Origin: Quercus robur
Taxonomy: Eukaryota; Streptophyta; Magnoliopsida; Fagales; Fagaceae
Direction of reading: 5' to 3'
DNA length: 64,000 nt
Assembly (NCBI RefSeq): GCF_932294415.1
Contig: NC_065538.1
Span: forward strand, 50,220,343-50,284,342
The notes beneath the pieces are model-generated. The model ran no database searches and was not told where the DNA came from. It saw only the letters and a program-made list of their open reading frames with translations. Below, in pieces: positions 35,326 to 47,620 of the stretch. The translations under genes were made by a program, and so were the position numbers. The number at the start of each line of letters is the position of its first letter. Within the stretch, counting starts at the first letter, position 1.

Positions 35326-36316
35326 CATAGTTAGTAAAATACGGTACGCGTTTGATATTGTAAATATACGGACGGGTTTAATTCGGCATCTTTTTAAAAA
35401 GTACGTTTCAAAAAATCGGCATAAAAATACGGAAACGGAGAAAGAACGCTATGTGTATAATACGAGTATATTACGTTTATTTTTTAAAAAAATCGTAACA
35501 AAAATACGGAAACATATATCTATACTTTTTAAAGATAAAAGCAATAATTTTTGTATCGTGACCTTTATCTCTTGCCAAGTGTGATTTAATCCTTAGAAAA
35601 TTTCAACAAAATTAATTTTTTTTAGAATGATTCTAGGATTACCACAAATTTTACTATTTAGATCTAACAAATTGATGTGTCAACTATTATAAATTTATAA
35701 AAGCACCACTTTTAAAAAAACACCCATAAATTTTTAAAAAAATATTTCTTAAAAACAAAAACACACTTCTATTATTTCGTTGTAAAATTACATTAATCGC
35801 ATTCATTGTCACGTCAACTTGTACACTTTTTATATTAAAACTTGTAATAATTTTAACATTTTTTAAGAACTAACAATGGTTATTTTGTAAGCTTCTATTT
35901 TTATTTTTGGATTTACAACTTTAATAAAATAGATATATTAAACATTTTTTTAAAATCAAATAAGAAATATATTAAAAGTTTGATTGGAATACATTTCTAA
36001 AAGTGTTTTTTTTTTTACACAACAGAACTTTCAAGCAAAAGCTGCAAAACCATTATATATTGTGTTTGACTTTTGATGCCTAAAGCCAACCGTTTTCATT
36101 AGGAAAATTACTTTTTAACAAGCTGTATTTTCAATCAAGCCGTACTAAACAAGCCGATATATACCTGTTCCGTTACAAACGTTTATTATACTTTCAGCCT
36201 CAAATTAACGCGTATAGTTCCGTATCATTGCCAATATGACTGGAGACGTGAGTCTTTTTATAGATTACGGACGTACGTGATCAATACGCGTATCTTACGC
36301 GTAAAAACTAACCAGG
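35326..36316. mobile_element. Non-autonomous hAT element (1.0 kb)
   Basis: A perfect 8-bp target duplication ATCACAAT lies at 35318-35325 and 36317-36324. The ends are catagttagtaaaatacg and, on the other strand, cctggttagtttttacgcg. Both subterminal regions are rich in TACG/CGCG words, striking in an AT-rich surrounding. There is no transposase. It was inserted next to the Helitron end at 35274. Confidence 0.8.
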
Positions 36317-36354
36317 ATCACAATTATACATTTTTTATAGAAGAGGTTCAAATA

Positions 36355-36466
36355 TATATATATAGGCAAAGCTTAGAGAAAGTCAAATTAGAGTACAATT
36401 TTGCACACTGTGTCTAGATTTCTATGAGGACCACACCATAATTATCCTTCCTGGTATTCAATTAAA
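36355..36466 (+). repeat. Helitron 5'-end repeat unit
   Basis: tataggcaaagcttagagaa, then attttgcacactgtgtctag and aattatccttcctgg. It corresponds to the units at 42640-42770, 42777-42930 and 36467-36600, and to the intron insert of GLP-A. Confidence 0.65.
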
Positions 36467-36750
36467 TCTATATATAAAAAATAATAGGTGAAGCATAGAG
36501 AAACTCAAATTAAAATTCCTAATTAGAGTTCTAATTTTATGCCATGTTTCTAGATTTATCTTTCTAATTGTTCAATTCAAACCTGAAATTGAAGTCCAAT
36601 TTTATTCCATCTTTACCATGTTAACGCTACATTCACCTCCCCTTCTAGAAATCTGCGTTTTACATTTAATTGTTGTGCTTTTTTTTTTTTTTTTTTTGGC
36701 TAAATAAAACCTTTTGCTCTTCTTTAAATATCAAGCACGCCTATTTACAG

Positions 36751-37333
36751 GTTCACCTCCCTTCTGCCAAAGCCAACAATGACATCAACGCCGATCTCTT
36801 CACCTCCTTGATCTTAGACATCAAATCCAACTCTGGCAACGACCCTCTTCTCCCATGGCCCCGATATGCCTCTCTCTCTCTCTCTCTCTCTCTTTGTGGG
36901 TAGCTCTTTTAATGGTTTTAAAAAGTAAGATTGTTTGGCATTTTGTATATACAGAGGGATCAGAAAGATGAAGGATTCGCTGCCTTCGCAAGTTTTGAAC
37001 GAGAAGCTGCCATGGTTTTTGCAAAAGTGCGTGTAGACCTTCGATTCTGATCGCCATTACAAAAACGACTTACGGTACTTCCACGTTTGGTTACAGCTGG
37101 TATTTTACTAATCCATCGCTTTTTTCTTTTTCTTTTTTTTTCATTTTCTTCTTGATGATTTCGATTCTAGGTCATTGGGTTTCTTAGAAGTTGTTTGGTT
37201 CTTGTGGAAATGAAGGGGAAAGATGTGAAAATCAAATTTGAATGCGCTTTAGATTTTTTTCGTTATCTAAATGTTGAGAATTTATTCATTTATTTTAGTG
37301 TGTAGATGGGTTTTTGTGGATGGTCTGAGAGCG

Positions 37334-37370
<37 letters not shown>

Positions 37371-37760
37371 GTTTCTTATTGTTGATTTTGATCCTAGGTT
37401 ATTTGTTTTTTGTTCAATTTCATAGCCTTTGTTTGGTTCCTGAGAGAAAATGTAGGAAAAGTTATGAACATCAAATTTGGAGTTTTAGTAAATAGAAGGG
37501 TTGTTTTGGGCTAAGTTCACTAGCTTTTTATTGTTATTATGATTCTCTTTTGATTTATGACATATCATCTTCATAGAAGCGAGGGAGTTGATAGGAGTTA
37601 ATCTTGAATTGAAAAATGCCAATTTCATTGTTTGCATCATAATTCATAAGTAATTATTTATTTATTTATTTATTTTGTGAGTAGATGGAGTTTGCAGATG
37701 ATCCAAGAGTATTTTCATTATCTTATGGATGATTTTGATAATGGGTCATTCATTTTTTGT
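36751..37760 (+). pseudogene. Captured BUB1 fragment (Mad3/BUB1 N-terminal region)
   Basis: Exon-like blocks run in order. Block 36751 to about 36863 reads ADLFTSLILDIKSNSGNDPL and then LPW. Block 36955-37099, with AG before it and GT after it, reads GIRKMKDSLPSQVLNEKLPW, FLQK and SDRHYKNDLRY, then VWLQL. Block 37685 onward, after AG, reads MEFADDPR. This follows the TPR-like Mad3/BUB1 homology region I of the mitotic checkpoint kinase BUB1 (GNDPLxxW, YxNDxRY, VWLQLM). It is dead: an in-frame TAG stands where Gln is expected in the second block, the donor after the first block is AT instead of GT, and the kinase part is absent. Introns are kept, so it was captured from DNA. Confidence 0.8.
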
Positions 37761-37775
37761 TCAATTTCATAGCCC
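37150..37775 (+). repeat. Tandem duplication within the captured BUB1 introns
   Basis: gttgattttgatcctaggtt with the following ttttttgttcaatttcatagcc (37381-37427) recurs at about 37728-37771, and a partial form lies at 37153-37185. The beginning of the third exon also occurs twice (tagatgggtttttgtggatg at 37303 and tagatggagtttgcagatg at 37682). An intron-exon unit of roughly 350-380 bases was duplicated and has diverged. Confidence 0.6.
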
Positions 37776-38652
37776 ATTCCCTCTTTTTCAATGAATGCTA
37801 TGAAATTTGAAAGGCATCTCTCAGGATCAATGATGAATGCTTTTCAGCCAATTCAGAAGGTAAGCATGCTCATTTTTTTTTTTTTCAACTACCGTTTCAA
37901 ATTGTATAAACTACCCACATATTCTTTTTCCTCTGCTGAATGTAATTTTATAGGGTTCTTCTTTTTATTTTTTGGCTACCTGTTACCTTAATTTCCTTTT
38001 TTTTCTTTTTTCTTTTTTTTTTTTAAATTTATTGAGTGAAGTTTTCTTCGATTGTTGTATTGGTTAGATTTTGTTTTTGTTTGGCAGATTTATGTTAGGT
38101 TTGCACTTTTTTTATTTGCCTTTATGTTTTGTCGATTACTGTTGAGTGTAGATTTATTGATGATTTCTCTCAAAGTGAAATTATGGTTTCACTGGAATTA
38201 TTTACTGCATTTTTTAATAGAAACAAACAGATAGATAATAAAGATTTTGTTAAATACTGTTTTGCCGCATGGTTTAAGGTTTGGCTACCTTTTTCCCTAA
38301 TCTCCCATTTATTTTTTCCATTTCTTGAGTTTTGTTTTGTTCGATTGTTGTATTGATTAAATTTTTGTTTTTGTTTGGCAGATTTTTGTTAGGTTTGTGC
38401 TTTTTTTGGTCAGCCCCTAAAATTTGAATTGATTTATGCTTTTGGGCAGATCTATGTTTTGTTGAATCATTCTCAAAAGAAAAAGAAAAAGAAAACGTTT
38501 ATTACTGAGCGTATAGTTATTTATAATTTCTTTAAGTAAAATTATTGGATTTTTTATGTTAATTACCGAGTTTTTGCAGATTGAATTGCATTTTCTTTGA
38601 TCGCCTTTGTTGTTTTTCTTCTTGATATTTAATTTTATTATTATTTCTCTAT

Positions 38653-38709
<57 letters not shown>

Positions 38710-41700
38710 TTGTTTTGCACCTTTTGGCTTAATTTATGTGGTATCATTCTATTTTTATAGATTAGTTCTTAAAATTGTTGGAAATTTGGAATTGCCTTAA
38801 TTTTTTTTTTTACCCTTTTTCCAGCAGCCTTATAGAAGGTTGGAATTCTCCTCAAATCTTTGTTCACTATGCATTGTAATCAATTTGACTTATTTGTGTT
38901 TGTGAGGTTTTACTCAATTTCAAGCCAGTTTTGTATATTTAGTTTGTGGTCTCTAGGATAGTGTTTCATGTACTGTAATTGTTGATTTTTATAATTCACA
39001 TAATTTTTCATATGTGCGTGCACCCACCCTTTGGTGTTAGTTCTTGAGTTTTTATTGAGAATTTTGCTTCGCAACCCAATGAAGAGATAAAAAGAAGGCA
39101 GTGGGTTGATTTTCTATAGATGAGTAATGGAATTCTCAGGGATGTGCTTTAGCAATACAACATTTTGAATCAAAAGAAGGGGTCACATATTAGGTTTTAT
39201 TTGCTCATTTATTATATTTGTCATTTGCTCTGTTAAGTCTGTCTAATTAATTCTTGCAATATTTAAAATACAGAACTACTCAAATGTATTTTTTGATGGA
39301 GATCCATGAGGAGGGTACCAACTGTAGGTTTCACAATAGTAACTTTTTGTAATACAGTTTCTAGAATTTCGAAGGCCACTATTTTATGAGCTTATGATTT
39401 ACAAATACTATAATGAAATGCAAGAATAACCTACTAGGGAAAGCTTACAACAAACCGATACATTATTGACATAAACTTTCTAGAATTATAATCTTAACTT
39501 CAATGTTTGTGACTAGTCTAGCACATGAGATACCTAATACATCAATTAAATAATTCTGCACATTAAGCGGGTTAAAGACTATTAGTATAATAGTAGTGTT
39601 ATTAATAGAATCGAATTTTGTTGCTCCAAATTGATTTTCTTGCCAATTATAGTTTGCACAGTCCACCAATATTACGGAAGAAAGTGGCCTCTGTGATGCC
39701 TAGAAGGTAGAAACACAATTATTGTTCTAAATTCCTAATACAGACATTGGTTAAATCAAATATTCAGTAATTACCCAGTTCTATTTGACTTGGTTTCTGT
39801 TAATTTTTGTATTGCTCAGGCTTTTAGGCTCAGTTTATTGGCAGGGTTTTTTTTTTTTTAAATGTTGTTGTTAACTTTGCTTATTTTGTTTATTCATTTG
39901 TTTTTATTGTGTATGTCTTAGTGTCTTGGATTTGAGTACTTATAGATGATTTACTTTTATTTATTTATTTTATGAATTGATGATTACATAATAATGGGTG
40001 GAAAGTTTCATGAATTCCATAACTTGGGTGTGCTTATAATCTAATATATCTCTTTCTGTAATTTTGAAGTAAAGCCTAATAAATTTGAGGAACCTTTGTG
40101 TAATTAATCTTGATTCTTGCTGTCGAAATTAGAAACTGTTATCAACTTCCTTTTAATGACTATTTTTTACTTTTTCCTGTAGTCTTTCTTTACACTATTC
40201 CTCTATTTTTACTATCCCTTATTGAGTATTTATATACGAAATAGGACATAGAATCATTTTAGTGTTATTAAACTTCAATTTGGTTTTATTAGACATTCAG
40301 ATTTCTTGCTATTTACTTCAAATAAACCTGCCATGTTTTGTGTTTTCAATGATATTTTTTATTCTCATGTGCTATTGTAGATTTAACACTGCTTTGTTTA
40401 GGATATTTGTGTCACATTTGGTTTGCTTTTGTTTAGAGTATTTGGGTTAATTGGTTTTGGGTATTTGCCAATGATGTTCTTAAAATATAGAAAAAGAAAC
40501 ACAATCATTCCTTTCTTTTCCTTTTTCTTAAGAGAAGAATGGTGACAGTCTTAAGTTTGGAAGACACTATATATTTTTTCCACAGTGTTACCAATTGAGA
40601 TAACCTTAATAGAAGCTTAAATTAGAGATATGCACATGTTTTGATCCTAGCCACTTTGAGATGTACATGCTTCTTGATTTGTAGTTGATATTTCTGCTAT
40701 AACTGTTAAAATTATGCTTTAATCTTGATTTGGTGTACTTTACTTTCTATTGCATTCATCTCTTAAGTTGTATTGTAACTATTGTAACTTGATATTGTGG
40801 TTAACATAGTTCTATGGTGCATAGGATTATATTAAAAAATGATAAATTATACTGTTTCACAATGTTAAAACACCGTTTTGTTTTATAGTTCTTTCAATAA
40901 AAAGAAAAATAACTGCTTGAAATACATAACAAAGGCTTGCAATACAGGAAGGAAAAAAAAAAAAAAAACCTGCGATACAGAGATAGAGGAGAAAAAAAAA
41001 AAAAAACCTTATGACACAGATATAGACCACCGTCCATTCCCTCGCTAGACTTAGACATTTTTATAGATTATGAAAATTACAAAAAGATTGGTTATAGTTT
41101 TGGATCTTCACTGTAAATGAACGGAATTAAAAACAGTTATATGTAACTAATCTTAAAGATGATGTTGGGATCAAATTAGTATACTATTGAACATTGTGCT
41201 GATATTTAAGTTTCTGTTCTCAGCAATTTAGTTTTGATGCTGTTTGTTTGTTCTGTAATGAATATGTGTTGTTCATTCTGTTATGCGTGTTTGTTACTAG
41301 TGTTCTTAAAAAATTCTATTACGTATAACTAATTGGCAAATACAATTGTTAACAACATTCTATGTAATTCTTATCTATTTAGATCAGTACATCAATCTTT
41401 GGCATTTACATCCAATTGAGGGCTTCCCTAGCAGGTGTGTAAGTGATTCTACTAATCACTGCTAAGTATATAAAAGGTCTTATACTCTACTTATAAGTAG
41501 ATTAAAGTTCTTTTGAGCTATCAATGATGCTTTCTCTTATTAACCAGTAACTCTATCAGTGTCATATACATTCCTTTAGACCATTTTAAACCTGGCAGAT
41601 TTAAGGTGGTGTTAGTTTCATTAAGGTTTTTAATATGCCATTACTAAAATTTAATTTTGTATAAAATACATGCCTATAATAAACTGACAAATACCTAATT

Positions 41701-42454
41701 GATCTATTAACAAATATGCCTAGAATATGCCTAAAATATAAATTGTATTGCATACACAACAAATATAACTGACATATTAGTTTGCCAAAAGGAATGATTA
41801 TCGATTGTGGAAAATTCAAAGTGTGATGAACCTTATCATTGTGATTATCAAAAATTTGTCGTTACGTATCATTGAATATAAAAACCAAAAAAAAAATTCC
41901 TTTTTAAGATTTCAAATTTTCATCCCATAAAATTTGAATCATCTGCATTTTCTAATAAAGTTTGCTAAATTATAAATTAGAACCATCATTTCTAACTAAA
42001 AATCCCCGCATTTCTACATCTAATCTACCAAACAATACTTGCTAAATAATAAAGCACAATCTTTCTTGTCCAAAGCATATTTTGTCATTGTGATGAGAGT
42101 GAACCATACTCATGTGGAAGCACACAATATAATAAAATAAAAGTAAACCATCCACTGATGACACATCACATAGCTCCCACAAATAAATTATACAAATTCA
42201 ATCAAACTATACTCATCTAAGCTAGAAGATAGACAATACAAACAACATTTCCTATACGCCCAACGCACAATTCACCTATGCACACAAACCACTCTTATGC
42301 CAATTATTTATAAGCACTTACAAGTAAAGCCCCAATTGGTAAGCCATATCATATAAGGTTTGCTAGCTTGCTCGACTGAAATTGTGCTTAATTATCATCT
42401 CCTCTTCCCCTCCTTTCATCTACTCTATCTTACCCCACCACTCATTCTCATCAC

Positions 42455-42509
<55 letters not shown>

Positions 42510-42600
42510 TTCTAAGTTTTGTTAATGAAATTTTCTGGTTAATAATATGAATTTAGACTTAACTGAGCTTTTTAAACATGAATAAACTCATGATTAATAA
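37776..42600. other. Helitron interior, T-rich, no gene recognised
   Basis: Long T-rich, intron-like sequence with a TA tract at 38655-38706 and poly-T runs. Two short exon-like stretches stand out. One at 37787-37861 contains MKFERHLSGSMMNAFQPIQK and is followed by GTAAGC. The other, at about 38147-38280, contains FIDDFSQSEIMVSLELFTAF. Neither matches a family I can name. They may be further pieces of captured genes. Confidence 0.4.
42458..42503. repeat. TA microsatellite
   Basis: About 22 TA units followed by CA, about 110 bases before the Helitron 3' hairpin. Confidence 0.9.
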
Positions 42601-42639
42601 TATATCCATTCCCGTGTGGTAGCATGGGTTACATACTAG

Positions 42640-42930
42640 TATATAGTAATAGGTAAAGCTTAGATAAAGTCAAATTAGAATTTTAAATTAGAGTCCAATT
42701 TTGCGCCATGTGTCTATATTTATGTGAGGACCATACCATAATTATCCTTCTAGGTGTTTAATTAGAATTTGAAATCTATATATCTATATATATAATTAAA
42801 GCAAAAACTTAGAGAAAATCCAATTAGAATCTAAAATTAGAGTCCCATTTTATGCCATGTGTTCCAAAAAAATCTTAATTGTAGTGTTAGATGTGAGGAC
42901 AACACCTTAATTATCCTTCCAAGTGTCCAT
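42640..42930 (+). repeat. Two Helitron 5'-end repeat units after a Helitron 3' end
   Basis: Unit 1 (from 42640) reads ataggtaaagcttagataaa and attttgcgccatgtgtctat. Unit 2 (from about 42777) reads tctatatatctatatatata, then aagcaaaaacttagagaaaa and tatgccatgtgttcc. Both follow the CTAG end directly, which suggests tandem Helitrons or insertion of one Helitron at another's start. Confidence 0.6.
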
Positions 42931-44932
42931 TATGAATAAATCACTTATGGATTTGTCTTGGAAGTGCAATAAGGATGGTGAACAAAATAACATAACATTT
43001 ACTCTCCTACAATCTCAATACGATATTTTGAATCTCAATACAATCTTTATGACTTAATGACCTTGACGTTTAGGCAGTTTGCACTTGGTCGTCTTCTCAA
43101 CTCCTAAAACCCCCATTAATTCTTGGTTTTGCTTTTATAAACAAACAAAAAGCAATGGTAGATTCAGCCCAAATTTACTATATTGAAGAAAACTCAAATG
43201 TCTTGAGAGATGAATGCACTTTGGGAATTAGCTAGCCATCAGAATTTGCCACGGTCGATTTCTTCACACAACTGGTAGTTGTTCTTCAATCAAGATATTT
43301 TATTATGCAATATTTTTATTGCATTTGTCCAGTCATCCAATCAAAGTCATGAACATAATTTTTTTTTTCTTTCTTTCTAAGTTTGATTGTTTGTTTAACA
43401 TCTCATTCATTTGGGCCTATAGGTTGGCATCTATAGGTGGAACATCTTTGAATTGAAAGAGGCCAATTACATCTTCTACTTCTTCTTCGACCGCAGCAAA
43501 TTCATCAACTATAATAAAAAAATTTCAGAGTTTGATTGTTTTTGCAATTGTGGCATTCATTTAGTTTTGGAGGAGATTTGAACGTAATGGTGTATCACTT
43601 CAACGGATTTGGTTTTGATTAAGGTTTTTGACTTTTTAGGTTGTTACCTTTTTAGTTTTGTTTTGGATATTTTGGTTAAATTAATTTTGTGTATCCGTGT
43701 ATTGTTTTTCTAAAAACAAGTATTCAACTTTATCTAATTATTTTCATTTTCTTTTTTTGTTATCCATGTTTGCAATTTTTAATGATTGTCCTCAAATTGT
43801 TTCAATTCTAACTTTATTAGCTGAGTTAGAAAATTATTCTCTAATTATCTATTTGTTCTCTTTCGTTTCAATTTCATTGTGCATATATAAGTATATATAT
43901 TCATTATACTCTGGTTGGGATGTTGATAAATGAGAAGTTGAAAAAATTAAGAGAATTCATGATGGGTAATCTTATTTTAGCTTAAAACTTTATTTGTATT
44001 AGCTTTATCTATTGTATCCATGAAAGTTTTTGTGGTTTGACACTTAGGTACGTGGATGTAATAGAAGTTGGAGTAGATAAAAAGCAACTCATATATGTAA
44101 TATTTTTTCTCTTTTGGTTTTTGAAAAGTAAGAAAGACAGTGATTATTCACCTCAATTGAGCCATATAATAGTTATATTAGCTAAGTTTACTTTTTGTTC
44201 GTTAATGATTTTGTTTTGTAATGCTATTTGTTGTATATATTTGTGTATTTAAGTTTATGGATGTTCAGATTTGGCGATAGCAAGTGGTTTTTATTTCTAG
44301 ATACATGCTATAAACTATAAATTTTTAAAAGAACTTCAAATCTATTATTTTCTGAAGAAAATCCATATAAATTTCAATTGTGGTCTAATTTTGCACCATG
44401 TTTCATTAAAAAAATTTCTTAATTTTGGTGCATAAGTATTTACTACACACTAAAATTGAGAGAACCAATAAAAGAGGCCGGAAAAAAATATCCATGACAT
44501 TCTATCATAGCTTAAGCAAACAATAATCTTATTTTCATTTGCATCCCTTAATGATCATGTGAAGTAATTTGAATTTTCTAAACAAGCGTATAAAGATCAC
44601 ATGTTGGACAGAATTAGACAAAAAGCTCTTAATTCATATTATTTTCTTCAATAAAGGGGGAAATTCAAACATTACAACTATGTACAAGAGATTGAGAATG
44701 AGTGGTAAGAGAACTTGCAAATTTGTGATTTAAAGTTTTAAACTTATAATATCATGTTATCTAATATACTTCTACCATAACATTTTTGCTATTACAGTTG
44801 ATAGATGCAACAAGTTCTCTTGTGAATCAATATAATTCCACTATAGCATTTTTCTTTTACAATTAGTAGATGCGACACTATAACTTTTTTTCTTTTACAA
44901 TTAATAAATCCAACAAGTTGTAGAAACATTAA
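42931..44932. other. AT-rich region, no gene recognised
   Basis: No conserved coding region seen. Short frames such as 43697-43933 and 44037-44252 are hydrophobic because the DNA is T-rich. Near 44365-44400 the words gtggtctaattttgcaccat echo the Helitron 5'-end repeats. Confidence 0.45.
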
Positions 44933-45714
44933 TGTAGGGGTAAAGTCCCCAGATCAAACAATGGGCCTTGGGCCCCATATAGAATTCGACCACGTCTGAG
45001 GAGAAAGTGTGGGCGCCAAAAGGGCTCCCGACCCAATTCTTATGGGCCCAAAGTTGTTTAAAAGGTGGTCCAAGGAGAAATGTCTCCTCGGACGTGCCAA
45101 GTATGACTCAAACATGCACCCTACCAGCAATAAAGAATCACTCCAACGAGTATTAGTAGCAGGGATGAGTCCCACAAGCCCGGGAGAGGGGAGAGAGTAT
45201 AGGATGTCAAGAGAGAGACTACAGCTGCCACATTAAATGCATGGAAGCTACTTTTCTAGCCGCATTAATGTGGAGAGGACTGGCGAACAGTGTTACCTTG
45301 GCCACTACAACTCACAGAAAGATAGGGGAGATGTCCGATGGGACGGGCACTCAAGTGAAGGTCTAGATGACCAACAAGTGTAAGGTTTTGATGACTTCAA
45401 GGGGGCTATATAAGAGAAGAGAATCCCCATGAAGAAGGGGATGGGAAAAAAGAGGAACTAGAGCAGAAGAAGGAGAGAAAGACCATAGCCTTTGATCAGG
45501 AACAGAGGTCCACCCATACGTCTCCTCGGACCGAATATCCAATGGACATGAAGGAGATTTCCTTATGTTCAATTGTTGTATGGCCCAAAGTTAACTAACA
45601 CTCACTTTGTTAGGGCCTAATTCTGTAACCTGCTCTCTACAAATTTATTGTCTAGGACTCTTTGGGCCAGAACCACCTACCTGTTGGGCCTAGGCCCCAA
45701 AATGTGACCCTACA
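44933..45714 (+). mobile_element. Solo LTR with perfect target duplication
   Basis: The 782-bp LTR begins TGTAGGGG and ends CCCTACA, with 7-base inverted ends. The flanks are ATTAA at 44928-44932 and 45715-45719, a perfect 5-bp duplication. A promoter-like ctatataag lies at 45406-45414. There is no internal region, so it is the product of recombination between the two LTRs of a whole element. It is related to the older block at 5748-6584. Gypsy or copia cannot be told from an LTR alone. Confidence 0.9.
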
Positions 45715-45929
45715 ATTAACATTAATAAAAGATTATAAGTAATTCATATATAAGAGTTTAAGACCACTTTATCATCACTACATACATAAATATAATACAA
45801 AACTTTAGCATTACAAGCATGAGGTACTTTTAAATGTAGATTTCAATTTTGTTTTTGTATCAAATCCCAATTGATAAACAAACAATTTCATTACTTCAAT
45901 TATTTTTTTAAGAGATTATTATCAACCAT

Positions 45930-47620
45930 AGTGTTTCATGCTATTGTGGACACAACGGAGGAGTCACCACCTAGTTTTGCAATGGTCTAGGAACCATGAA
46001 TATAGCGTCCTTTTGAGGAAGGATCATTGATCTTACTACCAGAGATATGAGTTCAGAGTTTAGGTACATTCTTGGGAAGGTGTTAGGCACCTAAGACCGC
46101 CCAACCCTAATGTTGGCCTCCCATCATTGTGTCTTATGTCTTAAACTCAATAAAATCATGTTCAACACTTATGTCCTAAACTCACATATTCACTAGCATA
46201 CATCTAAGCATACAAAATGGCATCATTATCCCAAAACACATACATATCCATCCATAAAGCATAAGAAACCAAGCCACACATATACAACCCTAGCATTTAT
46301 CTAACATGTGAAAACCCTATCATGTCATATATAAGGCACAACTTAATCATGGCAGCAAGTGCATCATTTATCAATTAAACACAAAACGCAACACAACAAC
46401 ACATGTACATGTCCATCAAACAAAACATAACAACACATATGCATGTTCATGTGAATATATGACTTACCTTTATTCACCTTGCAGCAACTCAGCACCTATG
46501 GCATCATGCATGGGCATGTGAATGCATGTTCGTGGTATCAAACTAAGAAACAAGAGATGAAACCCTAATCTAGCATATCAGAGGTAAATAACAATAAAAC
46601 ATGTGAAATAGAGGCATCATATACATATATACATAAAAAGAAAATTAAACAGGAACATGTGAGATAAGAAAATAAACTAGGGTCTCTGGGCAGGCCTACG
46701 TACGTATACCAAAGACTACGTACGCAGGTTAAGCACCTGTGTCTGCAGGAGGAGGCCCACATATGCATGCATGAGGCACGCATGCGCAGCTCTGCTTGAA
46801 ACCCTAACCTAGAAACAACAAAGCAGAAAAATAGAGCACAAATGAAAACCCTAATTTTAACAACCAAACATGCTCAGGATACAAAGAAAACTATAAAACT
46901 AACCTAAACAAACATATATAAGTATAAATAAAGCAAGCAAACAAGATTAAAACTGAAAAGAAAAATGAATGAAAAGAAAGAGTTAGACTCAATACGTCAA
47001 ATGAGAAGCTTTATAAGCTGATTTTGGTCATTCCCCTCAATCAAATCTATCACAATTGAATAAAAATGTGATTAGCAATGTTAAACTAAAAGGATTGGGG
47101 CTAGAAAAGGTTCCAATCAAACAAAATTGACTTGAGGGTGTTTTGTGTGTTTTGAAAATATACCATGTAAGACTTTATATAGTGGAAAAAATGGGGTTTG
47201 AAACAGCTCTCAGACGATGTGGGATTTATTCCAAACCTTAGCCATTATTGCAAAAAACTTGCCTTTTTTATGTTTCTGAAACCCTAGTTGCGTACGTAGA
47301 AATGTGCTTGCGTACACATGCTTTGGCCCACATATGCAAACTACTTCCCACGTACGTGGGCCAGTGGCCACTTTGGTCATTCTATTTCCAAAAATAGATT
47401 TTTGCTTTAAAATGTTATATTTTCTATTTTAACACTCCTCAAGTCAATTTAATATCTAATTGGGCTCTACACTAGCCTTGGGCCTTAAAGTTTGGGCATC
47501 ATTGGGGAACGAGGGCCCGATTCGTATGGGGTAGAAAATACGGTGCCTACAGATGCCCCTCTTTTGATTCGTGAGTTTCACTAATGGAATCAAAATAATA
47601 AAAGACAAAAACATTTTATT
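45930..47620. mobile_element. LTR-like and leader-like DNA of a plant retroelement fossil
   Basis: It contains the phrase ggaggagtcaccacctagtt (45957 onward), aaggtgttaggcacct (46078 onward) and, later, gtgcctacagatgcccctct (47541 onward). I associate all three with LTR or leader regions of plant Ty3/gypsy-type elements. CGTACG-rich patches lie at 46690-46800 and 47285-47365. Ends were not fixed and the element is broken. I treat it as one decayed unit with 48700-52930. Confidence 0.45.

Larger units (their letters stand above)
36467..42639 (+). mobile_element. Helitron (6.2 kb) with captured BUB1 exons
   Basis: The proposed 5' end is TCTATATATA at 36467, preceded by A. The 3' end has a hairpin CCCGTG...CATGGG (42611-42628) followed by 7 bases and CTAG (42636-42639), then T. 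It encodes no Rep/helicase, so it is non-autonomous. Inside are exons and introns of a BUB1-like gene near the 5' end and long T-rich, intron-like DNA. The 3' end is solid. The 5' end is less so, because similar 5'-end units also lie just before it and just after the 3' end. Confidence 0.65.

Noticed and set aside
43697-44252. Hydrophobic short frames as membrane proteins
   Set aside because: Phe/Leu/Ile richness follows directly from T-rich DNA; no conserved motif.
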